Assembly (NCBI GenBank): GCA_026390935.1
Contig: JAPLEZ010000137.1
Coordinates: 1-64,000, forward strand
DNA length: 64,000 nt
Direction: 5' to 3'
Origin: Bacteroidota bacterium
Lineage (GTDB): Bacteria > Bacteroidota > Bacteroidia > Flavobacteriales_C > GCA-002722245
The notes beneath the pieces are model-generated. The model made no database searches and was not told the origin of the DNA. It worked only from the letters and a program-made list of their open reading frames with translations. Both the position numbers and the translations under genes were made by a program. Every line of letters starts with the position of its first letter. The first letter of the stretch is position 1. This document shows, piece by piece, positions 46,769 through 54,849 of this stretch.

Positions 46769-46861
46769 AATTTTTTATCAATTATAAATTGGATTGCAAA
46801 AATGCGAAGATTTGCCGAGATAAGTAAATATTATTAGGGTTTTTTATTGGATAATGTGTTT

Positions 46862-46955
46862 ACCCACCCCTAGCCCCTCCAAGGAGAGGGGAATACGTCC
46901 ATTCTTGAAAATGCTTGGTAACTAATTCCCCTCCTTGGAGGGGCTAGGGGTGGGT
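46862..46955. mobile_element. Palindromic repeat (type A), uninterrupted copy
   Basis: Arms 46862-46894 and 46925-46955 are inverted repeats differing only by a two-base insertion (acccacccctagcccctcc...). The core cattcttgaaaat is shared with the copy at 22774-23089. The right edge touches the stop codon of the downstream-numbered minus-strand gene. MITE-like or REP-like. Confidence 0.75.
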
Positions 46956-47351
46956 TTATCCCCAAAACACAAGAAAAAACACAACGGTGATATAGATCCA
47001 AAACAGTGAAAACACAATATGGACAATGATTTCAAATACTTTCCCTCGCCACAGCTCAGAAGAGTAACCCACGAACTGAATCACCATTCGGGCGCCCCAG
47101 AAAATAAAAAGTCCGAAAGCTATTTTCCTACCCAATTCAGTTTCCACCAGCTCTGTTGCTGAGGTAAGGCACAAAAGCCCCATCAGCAATACAATCAATG
47201 AAATGAAAAAGGTATGGACATACATCATCTGGCGATTGGCCGTAGACACAGCGCCAAACTCCTTTTTCCAGTTGAAATACTTTGGAAAAATACCGTGAAC
47301 CAAAGCCAGCAGAACAAAAAGGCAACCAATAATCTTAAGATGCAGTTCCAT
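46956..47351 (-). CDS. Small membrane protein of unknown function
   Basis: The track start is a TTG; the ATG at 47351 (MELHLKIIGCLFVLLALVHG) is preferred. About 131 residues with four hydrophobic helices. No family was recognised. It overlaps the end of the methyltransferase gene by 17 bases and is the last gene of the cassette; its stop abuts the type A palindrome. Confidence 0.65.
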   Translation of the reverse strand: MELHLKIIGCLFVLLALVHGIFPKYFNWKKEFGAVSTANRQMMYVHTFFISLIVLLMGLLCLTSATELVETELGRKIAFGLFIFWGARMVIQFVGYSSELWRGKVFEIIVHIVFSLFWIYITVVFFLVFWG

Positions 47352-48069
47352 ATTTTTCAAGTATAAAAGTGGTGATAAAAGGTGTGATCCTAATTTCTTT
47401 GGAAATATTCAGTTCGGCATCTTTGAAATTCTTTTTCCAAGACGCTTTAGGAATGAAATGAAAAAAGCCGATGTTATATGCAAGAAAATTGGGAAGATCT
47501 CTCAAATGCTCGGTGACTAAAATTTGTCCTTGAGGAGTTAAAACGCGTCGTAATTCATTAAAAAAAACAGAACGCTCTTCATCACTCCTGATTTCATGAG
47601 CAGCGAGAGTTAAAAATATTTTATCAACGGAATGATCGGACAAGGGCAAACTAGATGTTTTTATGCTTTGAGTATTCGGAAAAGGCGGATATGCTTTTCT
47701 TGCACGTTGAATGGAAACTTCCGTATGTTTTTCAGGATCGTAAAAATCAAAAACAATTAATTCTGCAGAGGGAAATTTTTGCTTTAGTAAAACACTGGTC
47801 TCGTCGAAACCGGCATTAATATTGAGAATTTTGTTATTCTCTTCTTTCTTCAATTCATCCAACCATTTCAATTGATACAAGTTTGACACATCATACACAT
47901 ACCATGAAACTACCAGAGAAATTGTAATGGGCAATGTGATGAGGACACTCGAAAAATAATAATGAAAGGAAAGCTGAACCACTAAAAGCACAAAAGACAA
48001 AACATAAAAATGCCAGTTAAAGCGAATGATATTGGTGATTCCCTGAAATGGTTTTCTTAGCCCTTCCAT
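47335..48069 (-). CDS. Membrane-anchored class I methyltransferase
   Basis: 244 residues. Two N-terminal hydrophobic helices (about 20-65), then a Rossmann methyltransferase core: ILNINAGFDETSVLL in place of motif I (variant, lacking the usual GxGxG), LIVFDFYD, DKIFLTLAAHEIRS, and RRVLTPQGQILVTEHLRD. It resembles the UbiE/Methyltransf_11 group. The odd motif I may weaken SAM binding. It overlaps DUF2071 by 13 bases. Confidence 0.75.
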   Translation of the reverse strand: MEGLRKPFQGITNIIRFNWHFYVLSFVLLVVQLSFHYYFSSVLITLPITISLVVSWYVYDVSNLYQLKWLDELKKEENNKILNINAGFDETSVLLKQKFPSAELIVFDFYDPEKHTEVSIQRARKAYPPFPNTQSIKTSSLPLSDHSVDKIFLTLAAHEIRSDEERSVFFNELRRVLTPQGQILVTEHLRDLPNFLAYNIGFFHFIPKASWKKNFKDAELNISKEIRITPFITTFILEKYGTAS

Positions 48070-48797
48070 TTTTCTTTTTTACCTTTTTTCCAATAGTATG
48101 GAATATCGTTGATGATAAATGCATTGGCCAACTTTACTTCTTTTAGATGTAAGGAATCTATAAATGAAATGCTGTAATCATTGACTTTCACTGGCTTTGG
48201 CGTCCAGTTTTCTCGAACGCCTTCAATAATTAACACTTCCTTTTTTTCAGCGTTGTAGGTGAAAGTAAAAGGCAGCGGACCAGCGAAGCGCCGTGCTTCT
48301 TTCCAATCGGCAAAAGGAGAATTTGAAGGAAGAGGAACATTTTCATTGTTTGTTTCAACCTCTATTTTAAAATTGGAAAGCGAAGATTTTATTTCTCTTT
48401 TATTATCGTGTTGCGTTTGCTGAATATCAGTGGTGGTGTAATTGTAATGCGTAAAAAAATTACCCATCATTTCCATTTTCTTTTTATCGGTTTCCGATTT
48501 AATGATATATAAACCTCTGAGTCTTTTTCCCTCGTTGGTGGTGTAACGCACAAAAATGCGATAGCCAATTAAAAAGAAATCGTTGCCCATAAATTTCGGA
48601 AAACCTTTTGGTCGCAAATCACTTGTTTGCACCATTGCCACTGCAATAAAGGCCCATTTGTCGTTAAAGATATCTAAAGTGAGACAGTCGGGAAGCAAAT
48701 TTTCAAGCTCTTCTTTTGGTACCGCAAAAGTTAAAACCAGAGAGCTTTCAAAAAAAGCCTCTACAGCAAAGGGATGATCTTTTAGGAAGTTGAACAT
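48057..48797 (-). CDS. DUF2071 family protein
   Basis: 246 residues. The start AVEAFFESSLVLTFAVPKEELENLLPDCL and the middle WAFIAVAMVQTSDLRPKGFPKFMGNDFFLIGYRIFVRY match the DUF2071 (YqjF-like) pattern. The family has an acetoacetate-decarboxylase-like fold; its reaction is unknown. It sits between DoxX-like and methyltransferase genes with overlaps on both sides. Confidence 0.82.
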   Translation of the reverse strand: MFNFLKDHPFAVEAFFESSLVLTFAVPKEELENLLPDCLTLDIFNDKWAFIAVAMVQTSDLRPKGFPKFMGNDFFLIGYRIFVRYTTNEGKRLRGLYIIKSETDKKKMEMMGNFFTHYNYTTTDIQQTQHDNKREIKSSLSNFKIEVETNNENVPLPSNSPFADWKEARRFAGPLPFTFTYNAEKKEVLIIEGVRENWTPKPVKVNDYSISFIDSLHLKEVKLANAFIINDIPYYWKKGKKEKWKG

Positions 48798-49189
48798 TAA
48801 GTCTGCTGATTTAATTTTTTATTCAATACAAACTCGTTATAGAAAATTACAACAATAAAAAGCAAAGCGAAAATGATGTTGGTTTTTCCCCACAACAATA
48901 AATCGGATGCGATTGCAAATTCAATAATGTTCATCGTTAAAATGATGATGATTTGTGCTGATGCATTTAAACGACTTTTGACTTTGCTTAAAATCCACAC
49001 AGCCATGAGTATTTCCGAAACTCCGATAACTTTAACTAAAATCCCAGAATATTCTTCCCCTAAAATACGGGCTACAATTTCTTGGTGACGTGGTACTAGA
49101 TTTAATACTTTACAGAAGAGTCCGTTGGCTATCCATACCGCAGCGATGAAATAAATTAGAATAGCATGTAGAGTTTTGTTGGTCATCAT
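48797..49189 (-). CDS. DoxX-like membrane protein
   Basis: 130 residues, four helices. IYFIAAVWIANGLFCKVLNLVPRHQEIVARILG and GVSEILMAVWIL fit the DoxX-like family (PF13781). It touches DUF2071 at its stop and overlaps the BRO-N gene by four bases. The role is unknown; DoxX relatives occur in redox and sulfur metabolism. Confidence 0.8.
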   Translation of the reverse strand: MMTNKTLHAILIYFIAAVWIANGLFCKVLNLVPRHQEIVARILGEEYSGILVKVIGVSEILMAVWILSKVKSRLNASAQIIIILTMNIIEFAIASDLLLWGKTNIIFALLFIVVIFYNEFVLNKKLNQQT

Positions 49190-50025
49190 TTAAGCTTATT
49201 CCCTTGCTTTGAAACTCCTAACTTTTTAGCATTCTCTTTTGTAACAATCTTTTTTCCTGTTTTTTGTTCAATCTGCTTTCTAGCATTTCCGGCAATTGTT
49301 CCTCCTTCCTTTGCAATAACTTTACTTTCTTTAAAACCGTTTGGCTTTTTCTCTTTGGATATTTCCTTTGTAGTTGCTTCTGCAAGCATATTCAAAACCA
49401 ATTCAAGATTCGACATGTGGTCTCGAAGATTCTCTTTTTTCAAATCCTTCAATTTTTTGTAGTTCTTGGTAGTTAAACCTGCCCAGGCTTTTGTGATTTC
49501 ATCAGTCAAAATAGCATATTCCTGACCTTTTTTAACTCCTCTTTCTTCCCATTCATCTGTTAATTCTTTTCTAACTTCAATACTTTTAAGTCGCTGATTG
49601 ACCCATTCTTTACTATAACCCTTTTTAAGATAGGTTTCCATCAAACGGTCGATGCCTATTTCAGGATCTTCGATTTCATCCATTCTTTCTCTACCTACTT
49701 TAGCCAACCACATTTTAAATGGTTCGGCTTTTGGAGAAGGCACGGATTGAATTAAGCGAAAAAGTTGTTCGGTATCGGCCACGTCAGTAAGTCTCATTTT
49801 TCCGTCCGTAGCCAGCATTTTCAAAGCGTTACAATTTGTAACGGTTTCATTCCCCTCTTCTTTCAAGCGCATTTTTAAAACTCGCCAATAAACCTGAGGA
49901 TTAGGACTTTCCGTTAAAACAGCAATCACATCTACTATAGAAAAAAAATATTTTTCCTGCTCCTCATCCCAAAGAACTCTTACTTGCTTTTGATCAAATA
50001 ATTTAATGGCATTCTGTTTAGTCAT
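49186..50025 (-). CDS. BRO-N domain protein (phage antirepressor-like)
   Basis: The track start is a TTG; the ATG at 50025 (MTKQNAIKLFDQKQVRV) is chosen, giving about 279 residues. The N-terminal BRO-N domain (about 8-110) shows VRVLWDEEQEKYFFSIVDVIAVLTESPNPQVYW. A helical middle follows, then a basic C-terminus with GGTIAGNARKQIEQKTGKKIV. BRO-N proteins occur in phages and mobile loci as antirepressors or regulators. It heads the cassette inserted between ilvA and ilvC, which points to acquired DNA. Confidence 0.85.
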   Translation of the reverse strand: MTKQNAIKLFDQKQVRVLWDEEQEKYFFSIVDVIAVLTESPNPQVYWRVLKMRLKEEGNETVTNCNALKMLATDGKMRLTDVADTEQLFRLIQSVPSPKAEPFKMWLAKVGRERMDEIEDPEIGIDRLMETYLKKGYSKEWVNQRLKSIEVRKELTDEWEERGVKKGQEYAILTDEITKAWAGLTTKNYKKLKDLKKENLRDHMSNLELVLNMLAEATTKEISKEKKPNGFKESKVIAKEGGTIAGNARKQIEQKTGKKIVTKENAKKLGVSKQGNKLK

Positions 50026-50122
50026 GGCATGGCATTTTATGAATTCAAATTTATTTGAATTCAACGAAGGTGATTGATCTACTTATCAATAAATATAAAC
50101 AGATTTTGAAGCGTTAGTTCAA

Positions 50123-51379
50123 TTACACAAAATACTGGAACAAACTAGGATCATCATTGATATCAGTATAATTGATGCCATACTGCTTCATGCGCTCCAA
50201 CAAGCCCTGATAGTCTTCCTTGTTTTTCAACTCTACGCCTATCATTGCCGGACCCGATTCACGCGCGTTTTTCTTCACGTATTCAAATCGGGTGATGTCA
50301 TCATTCGGACCCAAAACTTTAGAAACAAACTCTTTCAATGCTCCCGGACGTTGCGGAAAACGAATGATGAAGAAGTGTTTTAATCCTTCATAAATCAATG
50401 ATCTTTCCTTGATTTCCTGCATGCGATCAATGTCGTTGTTGCTTCCGCTCACCACGCACACAATCGTTTTTCCTTTTATTTGCTCTTTGTAAAAATCTAA
50501 AGCTGCCACCGATAAAGCGCCTGCAGGTTCAACTACAATAGCTTCTTCATTGTACAAACTCAAAATTGTGCTGCACACTTTTCCTTCGGGAACCAAAACC
50601 ACATCGTCAATCAAATCTTTGATGATTGAAAAAGTAATGTCTCCTACTTTTTGAACAGCAGCACCATCTACAAACTTGTCGATTTCTTTCAATTCAATGG
50701 CTTTCCCTTCTTCCAGCGCCTGTTTCAATGCAGGTGCTCCTTTGGGTTCAACGCCAATTAATTTGGTGGTCGGACTCACTTGTTTGTAGTACGAACCCAA
50801 GCCCGAAGCTAGTCCACCACCACCAACTGGAATAAATATATAATCGATGTTCTTTAATTCCTCATTTATTTCTTTGCCCACCGTACCCTGACCTTCAATG
50901 ACTTTAACATCATCAAAAGGATGAATGAATTCCAAGCCCTCTTTTTTACTTACTTCCAATGCCGCTTTGTAGCTATCATCATAAGTATCACCGGTTAAAA
51001 TCACTTCTACCCACTGTTTACCAAACATTTTCACCTTCTCCAGCTTTTGTTTTGGAGTAGTAGACGGCATGTAAACTTTACCATGAATACTTAGTAAATT
51101 ACAGGAATAAGCAAAGCCCTGAGCGTGATTTCCAGCACTGGCACAAATAACTCCTTTGGCCAAAATTTCTTTCGACAAAGACTTGATTTTATTATAAGCA
51201 CCACGAATTTTATAAGAACGAACGATTTGCAAATCTTCTCTTTTGAGATAGACTTCACAAGCGTATTTTTCCGACAAAGCGAGATTTTTTTGCAAAGGTG
51301 TATGCATTGCAACACCCACCAAATTCTCTGCGGCTTTATTTATATTTTCAACACTGATCAATGCCTCTTTTGTTTCCAT
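50123..51379 (-). CDS. ilvA: Threonine deaminase (biosynthetic threonine dehydratase)
   Basis: 418 residues. PLP-binding Lys in REDLQIVRSYKIRGAYNKI, SAGNHAQGFAYSC, the glycine-rich phosphate loop VGGGGLASGLG, and a C-terminal single ACT-like regulatory domain (about 330-418, FIIRFPQRPGALKEF). It makes 2-oxobutanoate from threonine for isoleucine. The single regulatory domain matches the short B. subtilis-type form. It starts 36 bases after ilvN. Confidence 0.96.
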   Translation of the reverse strand: METKEALISVENINKAAENLVGVAMHTPLQKNLALSEKYACEVYLKREDLQIVRSYKIRGAYNKIKSLSKEILAKGVICASAGNHAQGFAYSCNLLSIHGKVYMPSTTPKQKLEKVKMFGKQWVEVILTGDTYDDSYKAALEVSKKEGLEFIHPFDDVKVIEGQGTVGKEINEELKNIDYIFIPVGGGGLASGLGSYYKQVSPTTKLIGVEPKGAPALKQALEEGKAIELKEIDKFVDGAAVQKVGDITFSIIKDLIDDVVLVPEGKVCSTILSLYNEEAIVVEPAGALSVAALDFYKEQIKGKTIVCVVSGSNNDIDRMQEIKERSLIYEGLKHFFIIRFPQRPGALKEFVSKVLGPNDDITRFEYVKKNARESGPAMIGVELKNKEDYQGLLERMKQYGINYTDINDDPSLFQYFV

Positions 51380-51415
51380 TTAACTTTGAACTTTGAACAT
51401 TAAACCTTCAACTTA

Positions 51416-51934
51416 TTAGGCTTCTCCTATTTCCTGAAGGTAGTTGTGTAAACTGTACATTGGTTTTGAAACGGCAACTCTTCCAGAGCGAACGAATTCA
51501 AGTATTCCGTGAGGTTCCAAATCTTTAAACAAAGATTTAGTTTCATCTTTTCGTCCGGTTTTTTCAATCGCTATAAAATCTGCGTCAGCATATAAAATCT
51601 TGGCATTGTGTGCTTCCACTATCTCGTTCACTTTCGGACCGGGTTTCATCTTATACAATGCAATTTCACGAGCCACTACTTCATCATCCAAAAAGTACGA
51701 CGCCATCAATACATCCACTAACTTTTCAATTTGCAAAGCTACATTTCTAACGGTATTTTCGGTTCCGTACACCACAATAGTGAAACGGTGAATGCCTTCT
51801 TTTTCCGATTCAGAAGTAGTTAAACTTTCTATGTTAATCTTTCTTCTTGTAAAGATTTGCGTGATCCTGTATAAGATTCCCGAATAGTTCTCTGAAAAAA
51901 CAGAGATCGTATATTTTTTTATTTCTGTGCTCAT
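51416..51934 (-). CDS. ilvN: Acetolactate synthase small (regulatory) subunit
   Basis: 172 residues with an N-terminal ACT domain (TISVFSENYSGILYRITQIFTRRKINIESLT) and the ALS_ss_C domain. It confers valine feedback control and activates IlvB. The gap to ilvB is 73 AT-rich bases with short direct repeats of ttcaaaa type. The symbol ilvH would also fit. Confidence 0.94.
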   Translation of the reverse strand: MSTEIKKYTISVFSENYSGILYRITQIFTRRKINIESLTTSESEKEGIHRFTIVVYGTENTVRNVALQIEKLVDVLMASYFLDDEVVAREIALYKMKPGPKVNEIVEAHNAKILYADADFIAIEKTGRKDETKSLFKDLEPHGILEFVRSGRVAVSKPMYSLHNYLQEIGEA

Positions 51935-52007
51935 AACTTTATAAAGTTGAATTTTAAATTTTGACTATTGAGTATTCAAAACTCAACATTCAAAATTCAA
52001 AATTAGT

Positions 52008-53750
52008 TTACGCTTCTAACTGAATTTCATGAACTGCTTTTCCTTGTGGTATCATAGGGAATACATTTCCTTCCTGCTCAACCATTACCTCTAATAAATA
52101 CGGACCATTGTGGGCCAGCATTTCTTTGATAGCGCTTTCGATCTCTTCTCTCTTTTCAATTTTTTTCGCAGGAATTCCGTAGCCCTGAGAGATCATTACA
52201 AAGTTTGGATTGATCAATTCGGTTTGAGCGTATCTTCTGTCGAAGAACAGCGCCTGCCACTGACGAACCAGTCCTAAGAAATTGTTGTTCAGAATAATGA
52301 TTTTAACCGCAGCATTGGTTTGGAAAATAGTTCCCAATTCCTGAATGGTCATTTGAAAACCACCGTCTCCAATAATAGCTAAAACCTCCTTGTTCGGATT
52401 GGCCATTTTCGCGCCAAAAGCTGCCGGCAAACAAAAGCCCATAGTTCCCAATCCACCTGAAGTCACGTTAGCATTGGTCGTTTCAAATTGGTAGTAACGC
52501 AAACCCATCATTTGGTGCTGACCTACGTCGGTTACCAATATTGCTTGTCCTTTAGTGATATCGCTTAATTTGCGAACAACTTCAGCCATTTTAATTTGCG
52601 GCGTAGAAGGATTCAGCTCTTCTTTTATAACTTTTTCAAACTCAATTTTATCACAAGCCTTAAACTCCTCTAACCACTCTGGATGTTTGTTTCTTTCCAA
52701 TAACGGCAACAAGGCATTTAAAGCCTCCTTTGCATCGGCATGAATAGGAATATGCGCGTGAACGTTTTTACTGATTTCAGATTTATCTAATTCAATGTGG
52801 ATGATCTTAGCTTGCTTCGCATAGGCGTCCAATCTTCCAGTTACACGGTCGTCAAAACGCATCCCAACGGCAATTAATACATCGCATTCGTTGGTTTTCA
52901 TATTCGGACCATAATTACCATGCATACCCAGCATACCTACATACAGTTGGTGACTGCTTGGAATAGCTGATAAACCTAATAAAGTGCTGGCCGCAGGAAT
53001 TCCTGCTTTTTCCATTACGCCCATCAATGCTTCTTGCGCATGCGACAACAATACTCCGTGTCCGCACAAAATAAATGGTTTTTTTGCCCCATTGATAGCT
53101 GCAGCAGCTTGTTTAACCTGCTCCATATTTAATACAGGCTTAGGCTGATAAGAACGAATATGCGTACATTTTTTATACTCAAATTCGAAAACCTCAAACA
53201 AAGCGTTTTTAGTAATATCAATCAATACCGGACCCGGTCGGCCTGAATTAGCAATATAAAATGCTTTAGCTATAGCACCTGGAATTTCAGAAGCTTTAGT
53301 CACCTGAAATGACCATTTGGTAACTGGTGCAGCGATGCCAATAATATCGGTTTCCTGAAAAGCATCGGTACCCAATAAATGTGCTCCAACCTGACCGGTA
53401 ATACAAACCATAGGAGTTGAATCAATCATAGCATCAGCGATGCCAGTAATTAGGTTCGTTGCTCCTGGACCCGATGTTGCAATAGCAACTGCTGTTGTAT
53501 TGGTTGTTCTTGAATACCCTTCAGCGGCATGAGTGGCACCTTGTTCGTGGCGCACCAATACGTGGTGGATCTTATCTTGATACTTATACAATTCATCATA
53601 CAAAGGCATAATAGCGCCTCCGGGATAACCAAACACAATGTTGATTCCCTCTTCCAGTAACGAAAGTACTACTGCTTCCGATCCGCTAATAGTTTTGGTT
53701 TTCATCGATTTTTCAGTTTTCAGTTTTTCCTTTTCCATTGTTAATTCCAT
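52008..53750 (-). CDS. ilvB: Acetolactate synthase large (catalytic) subunit
   Basis: 580 residues. The thiamine-diphosphate enzyme's three domains are visible: the N-terminal VLSLLEEGINIVFGYPGGAIMPLYDEL with the catalytic Glu in RHEQGATHAAEGYSR, the FAD-binding centre, and the C-terminal ThDP motif GDGGFQMTIQELGTI...NN. It condenses pyruvate or adds it to 2-oxobutanoate. Its expression should be set by the attenuator immediately upstream. Close in-frame Mets make the exact start uncertain by a few codons. Confidence 0.97.
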   Translation of the reverse strand: MELTMEKEKLKTEKSMKTKTISGSEAVVLSLLEEGINIVFGYPGGAIMPLYDELYKYQDKIHHVLVRHEQGATHAAEGYSRTTNTTAVAIATSGPGATNLITGIADAMIDSTPMVCITGQVGAHLLGTDAFQETDIIGIAAPVTKWSFQVTKASEIPGAIAKAFYIANSGRPGPVLIDITKNALFEVFEFEYKKCTHIRSYQPKPVLNMEQVKQAAAAINGAKKPFILCGHGVLLSHAQEALMGVMEKAGIPAASTLLGLSAIPSSHQLYVGMLGMHGNYGPNMKTNECDVLIAVGMRFDDRVTGRLDAYAKQAKIIHIELDKSEISKNVHAHIPIHADAKEALNALLPLLERNKHPEWLEEFKACDKIEFEKVIKEELNPSTPQIKMAEVVRKLSDITKGQAILVTDVGQHQMMGLRYYQFETTNANVTSGGLGTMGFCLPAAFGAKMANPNKEVLAIIGDGGFQMTIQELGTIFQTNAAVKIIILNNNFLGLVRQWQALFFDRRYAQTELINPNFVMISQGYGIPAKKIEKREEIESAIKEMLAHNGPYLLEVMVEQEGNVFPMIPQGKAVHEIQLEA

Positions 53751-53761
53751 ACCCCTTTAGA

Positions 53762-53794
53762 TTAAAAAAGCCTTTCTCAAATTGAGAAAGGCTT
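53762..53794 (-). terminator. Attenuator terminator before ilvB
   Basis: A perfect stem of at least 11 bp, aagcctttctc/gagaaaggctt, with a U-tract (plus-strand A-run 53764-53769), 12 bases upstream of the ilvB start. Its 5' arm (on the transcript, gcctttctc) can also pair with GAGAAAG upstream, which would prevent this hairpin. Confidence 0.9.
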
Positions 53795-53807
53795 ATCTTT
53801 TAAAAAT

Positions 53808-53850
53808 AGCGTCTTTCTCATCTCCTTTAGGAGACTACCACCACGACGCT
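53808..53850 (-). promoter_or_regulatory. Pause hairpin / antiterminator segments of the ilv attenuator
   Basis: On the transcript, AGCGTC inside the leader ORF pairs with GACGCT downstream (1:2 pairing, 53845-53850 with 53808-53813). The overlapping segment GAGAAAG (53813-53819) can instead pair with CTTTCTC of the terminator's 5' arm (2:3 pairing). A ribosome stalled at the Val codons would cover segment 1 and favour antitermination. Confidence 0.8.
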
Positions 53851-53877
53851 AATAATATTTTTAGTACTTGTTTTCAT
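53827..53877 (-). CDS. ilv leader peptide MKTSTKNIISVVVVVS
   Basis: A 16-codon ORF, too short for the track, reading M-K-T-S-T-K-N-I-I-S-V-V-V-V-V-S and a stop. Two Ile and five consecutive Val codons just before the alternative hairpins are the hallmark of ribosome-mediated attenuation in response to charged tRNA-Ile and tRNA-Val. It starts with ATG, and a plausible promoter lies about 20 bases upstream. Confidence 0.92.
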   Translation of the reverse strand: MKTSTKNIISVVVVVS

Positions 53878-53895
53878 TTCAGTTCACAATATTAA

Positions 53896-53925
53896 GAAAA
53901 GTATCCATCGCTTTCAGCAAAACAA
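53896..53925 (-). promoter_or_regulatory. Putative promoter of the ilv leader and ilvBNA
   Basis: On the minus strand, TTG (53925-53923), 19 bases, then TACTTTTC (53903-53896), one base off TAnnTTTG. It would start the transcript just before the leader ATG. The rest of the 158-base gap to the protease gene shows nothing else. Confidence 0.4.
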
Positions 53926-54035
53926 TCTTTTATTTTTTCAATTATTCCGAAACACAAAGTTGCATTTACTCTCCATTACTCAATAAAAACAATGGATTCC
54001 GAAGAAAGGCCATGTGTGATTCAAAGCGAAAAACC

Positions 54036-54842
54036 TCACTTTACCTTGTAATACTTCAGCGCTTCAGGCAAGTACATGGTTATTTCTTGAATTCTTTTTT
54101 CATCACTTGGATGCGTGCTGAGCAGCTCTGGTGGCTTGGCTCCCGACTTTTCTGACATTCGCTTCCAAAAATCAACTGCAACTCTCGGATCGTATCCGGC
54201 CATTGCAGCGAAAACCAATCCCAGCTTATCTGCTTCCAATTCATGCTGACGAGAGTAGGCCAACATCCCCAATTGCGATGCAGCTCCATAAGATTGCATA
54301 AACAAATATTGAGTTGCAGGAGCCTTTGCATCCAGTGCAATTTGCAATACCTTTGCTCCTGCTTGAATTGCCAATGCTTCACTCATCCGCTCATTTCCAT
54401 GACGCGCAACAGCGTGACCAATTTCGTGACCCATAACAATAGCTAAACTAGCATCATCACCGGTAATAGGCAGTAATCCTGTATACACCACAACTTTACC
54501 ACCTGGCATGCACCACGCATTTATTGTTTTGTCATCAACTACATTGAATTCCCAAGCATATCCATTCAATCTAGCACTCATGGCCTTGGAAGCAAAATAA
54601 CTTTCTACCGCTGCTTGAATTTTAGCACCAACCCTTTGCACCTGCTGAGTGCGCTCGTCGGAAGTCGGCAAAACAGAATTGGCCTTTAGAAAGCTACTGT
54701 ATTGAGTTAAACTCATAGCGATGAGCTCCGATTCGGGAACTAAACTGACTTGTCTTCTATTGGTAATAGGAACCCTTTCGATGCAAGCAAAAAAAATCGT
54801 TGCTCCACAAAGGAGCAACGACCATTTAAATATTGATTTCAT
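54036..54842 (-). CDS. M48 family metalloprotease lipoprotein
   Basis: 268 residues. The signal with lipobox IFFAC is followed by an M48 (Ste24/BepA-like) domain. The zinc motif HEIGH lies in MGHEIGHAVARHGNERM, and the third ligand Glu is in HELEADKLG. It probably processes or degrades proteins in the periplasm. It begins 7 bases after ilvD, so it is apparently co-transcribed with a biosynthetic enzyme, an unusual neighbour. The BepA TPR domain is missing. Confidence 0.92.
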   Translation of the reverse strand: MKSIFKWSLLLCGATIFFACIERVPITNRRQVSLVPESELIAMSLTQYSSFLKANSVLPTSDERTQQVQRVGAKIQAAVESYFASKAMSARLNGYAWEFNVVDDKTINAWCMPGGKVVVYTGLLPITGDDASLAIVMGHEIGHAVARHGNERMSEALAIQAGAKVLQIALDAKAPATQYLFMQSYGAASQLGMLAYSRQHELEADKLGLVFAAMAGYDPRVAVDFWKRMSEKSGAKPPELLSTHPSDEKRIQEITMYLPEALKYYKVK

Positions 54843-54849
54843 TTTTCGA

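Noticed and set aside
53878-54035. A further gene between the M48 protease and the ilv leader
   Set aside because: The track's plus-strand ORF 53868-54155 is antisense to the protease end and the leader; no minus-strand frame of useful length exists.
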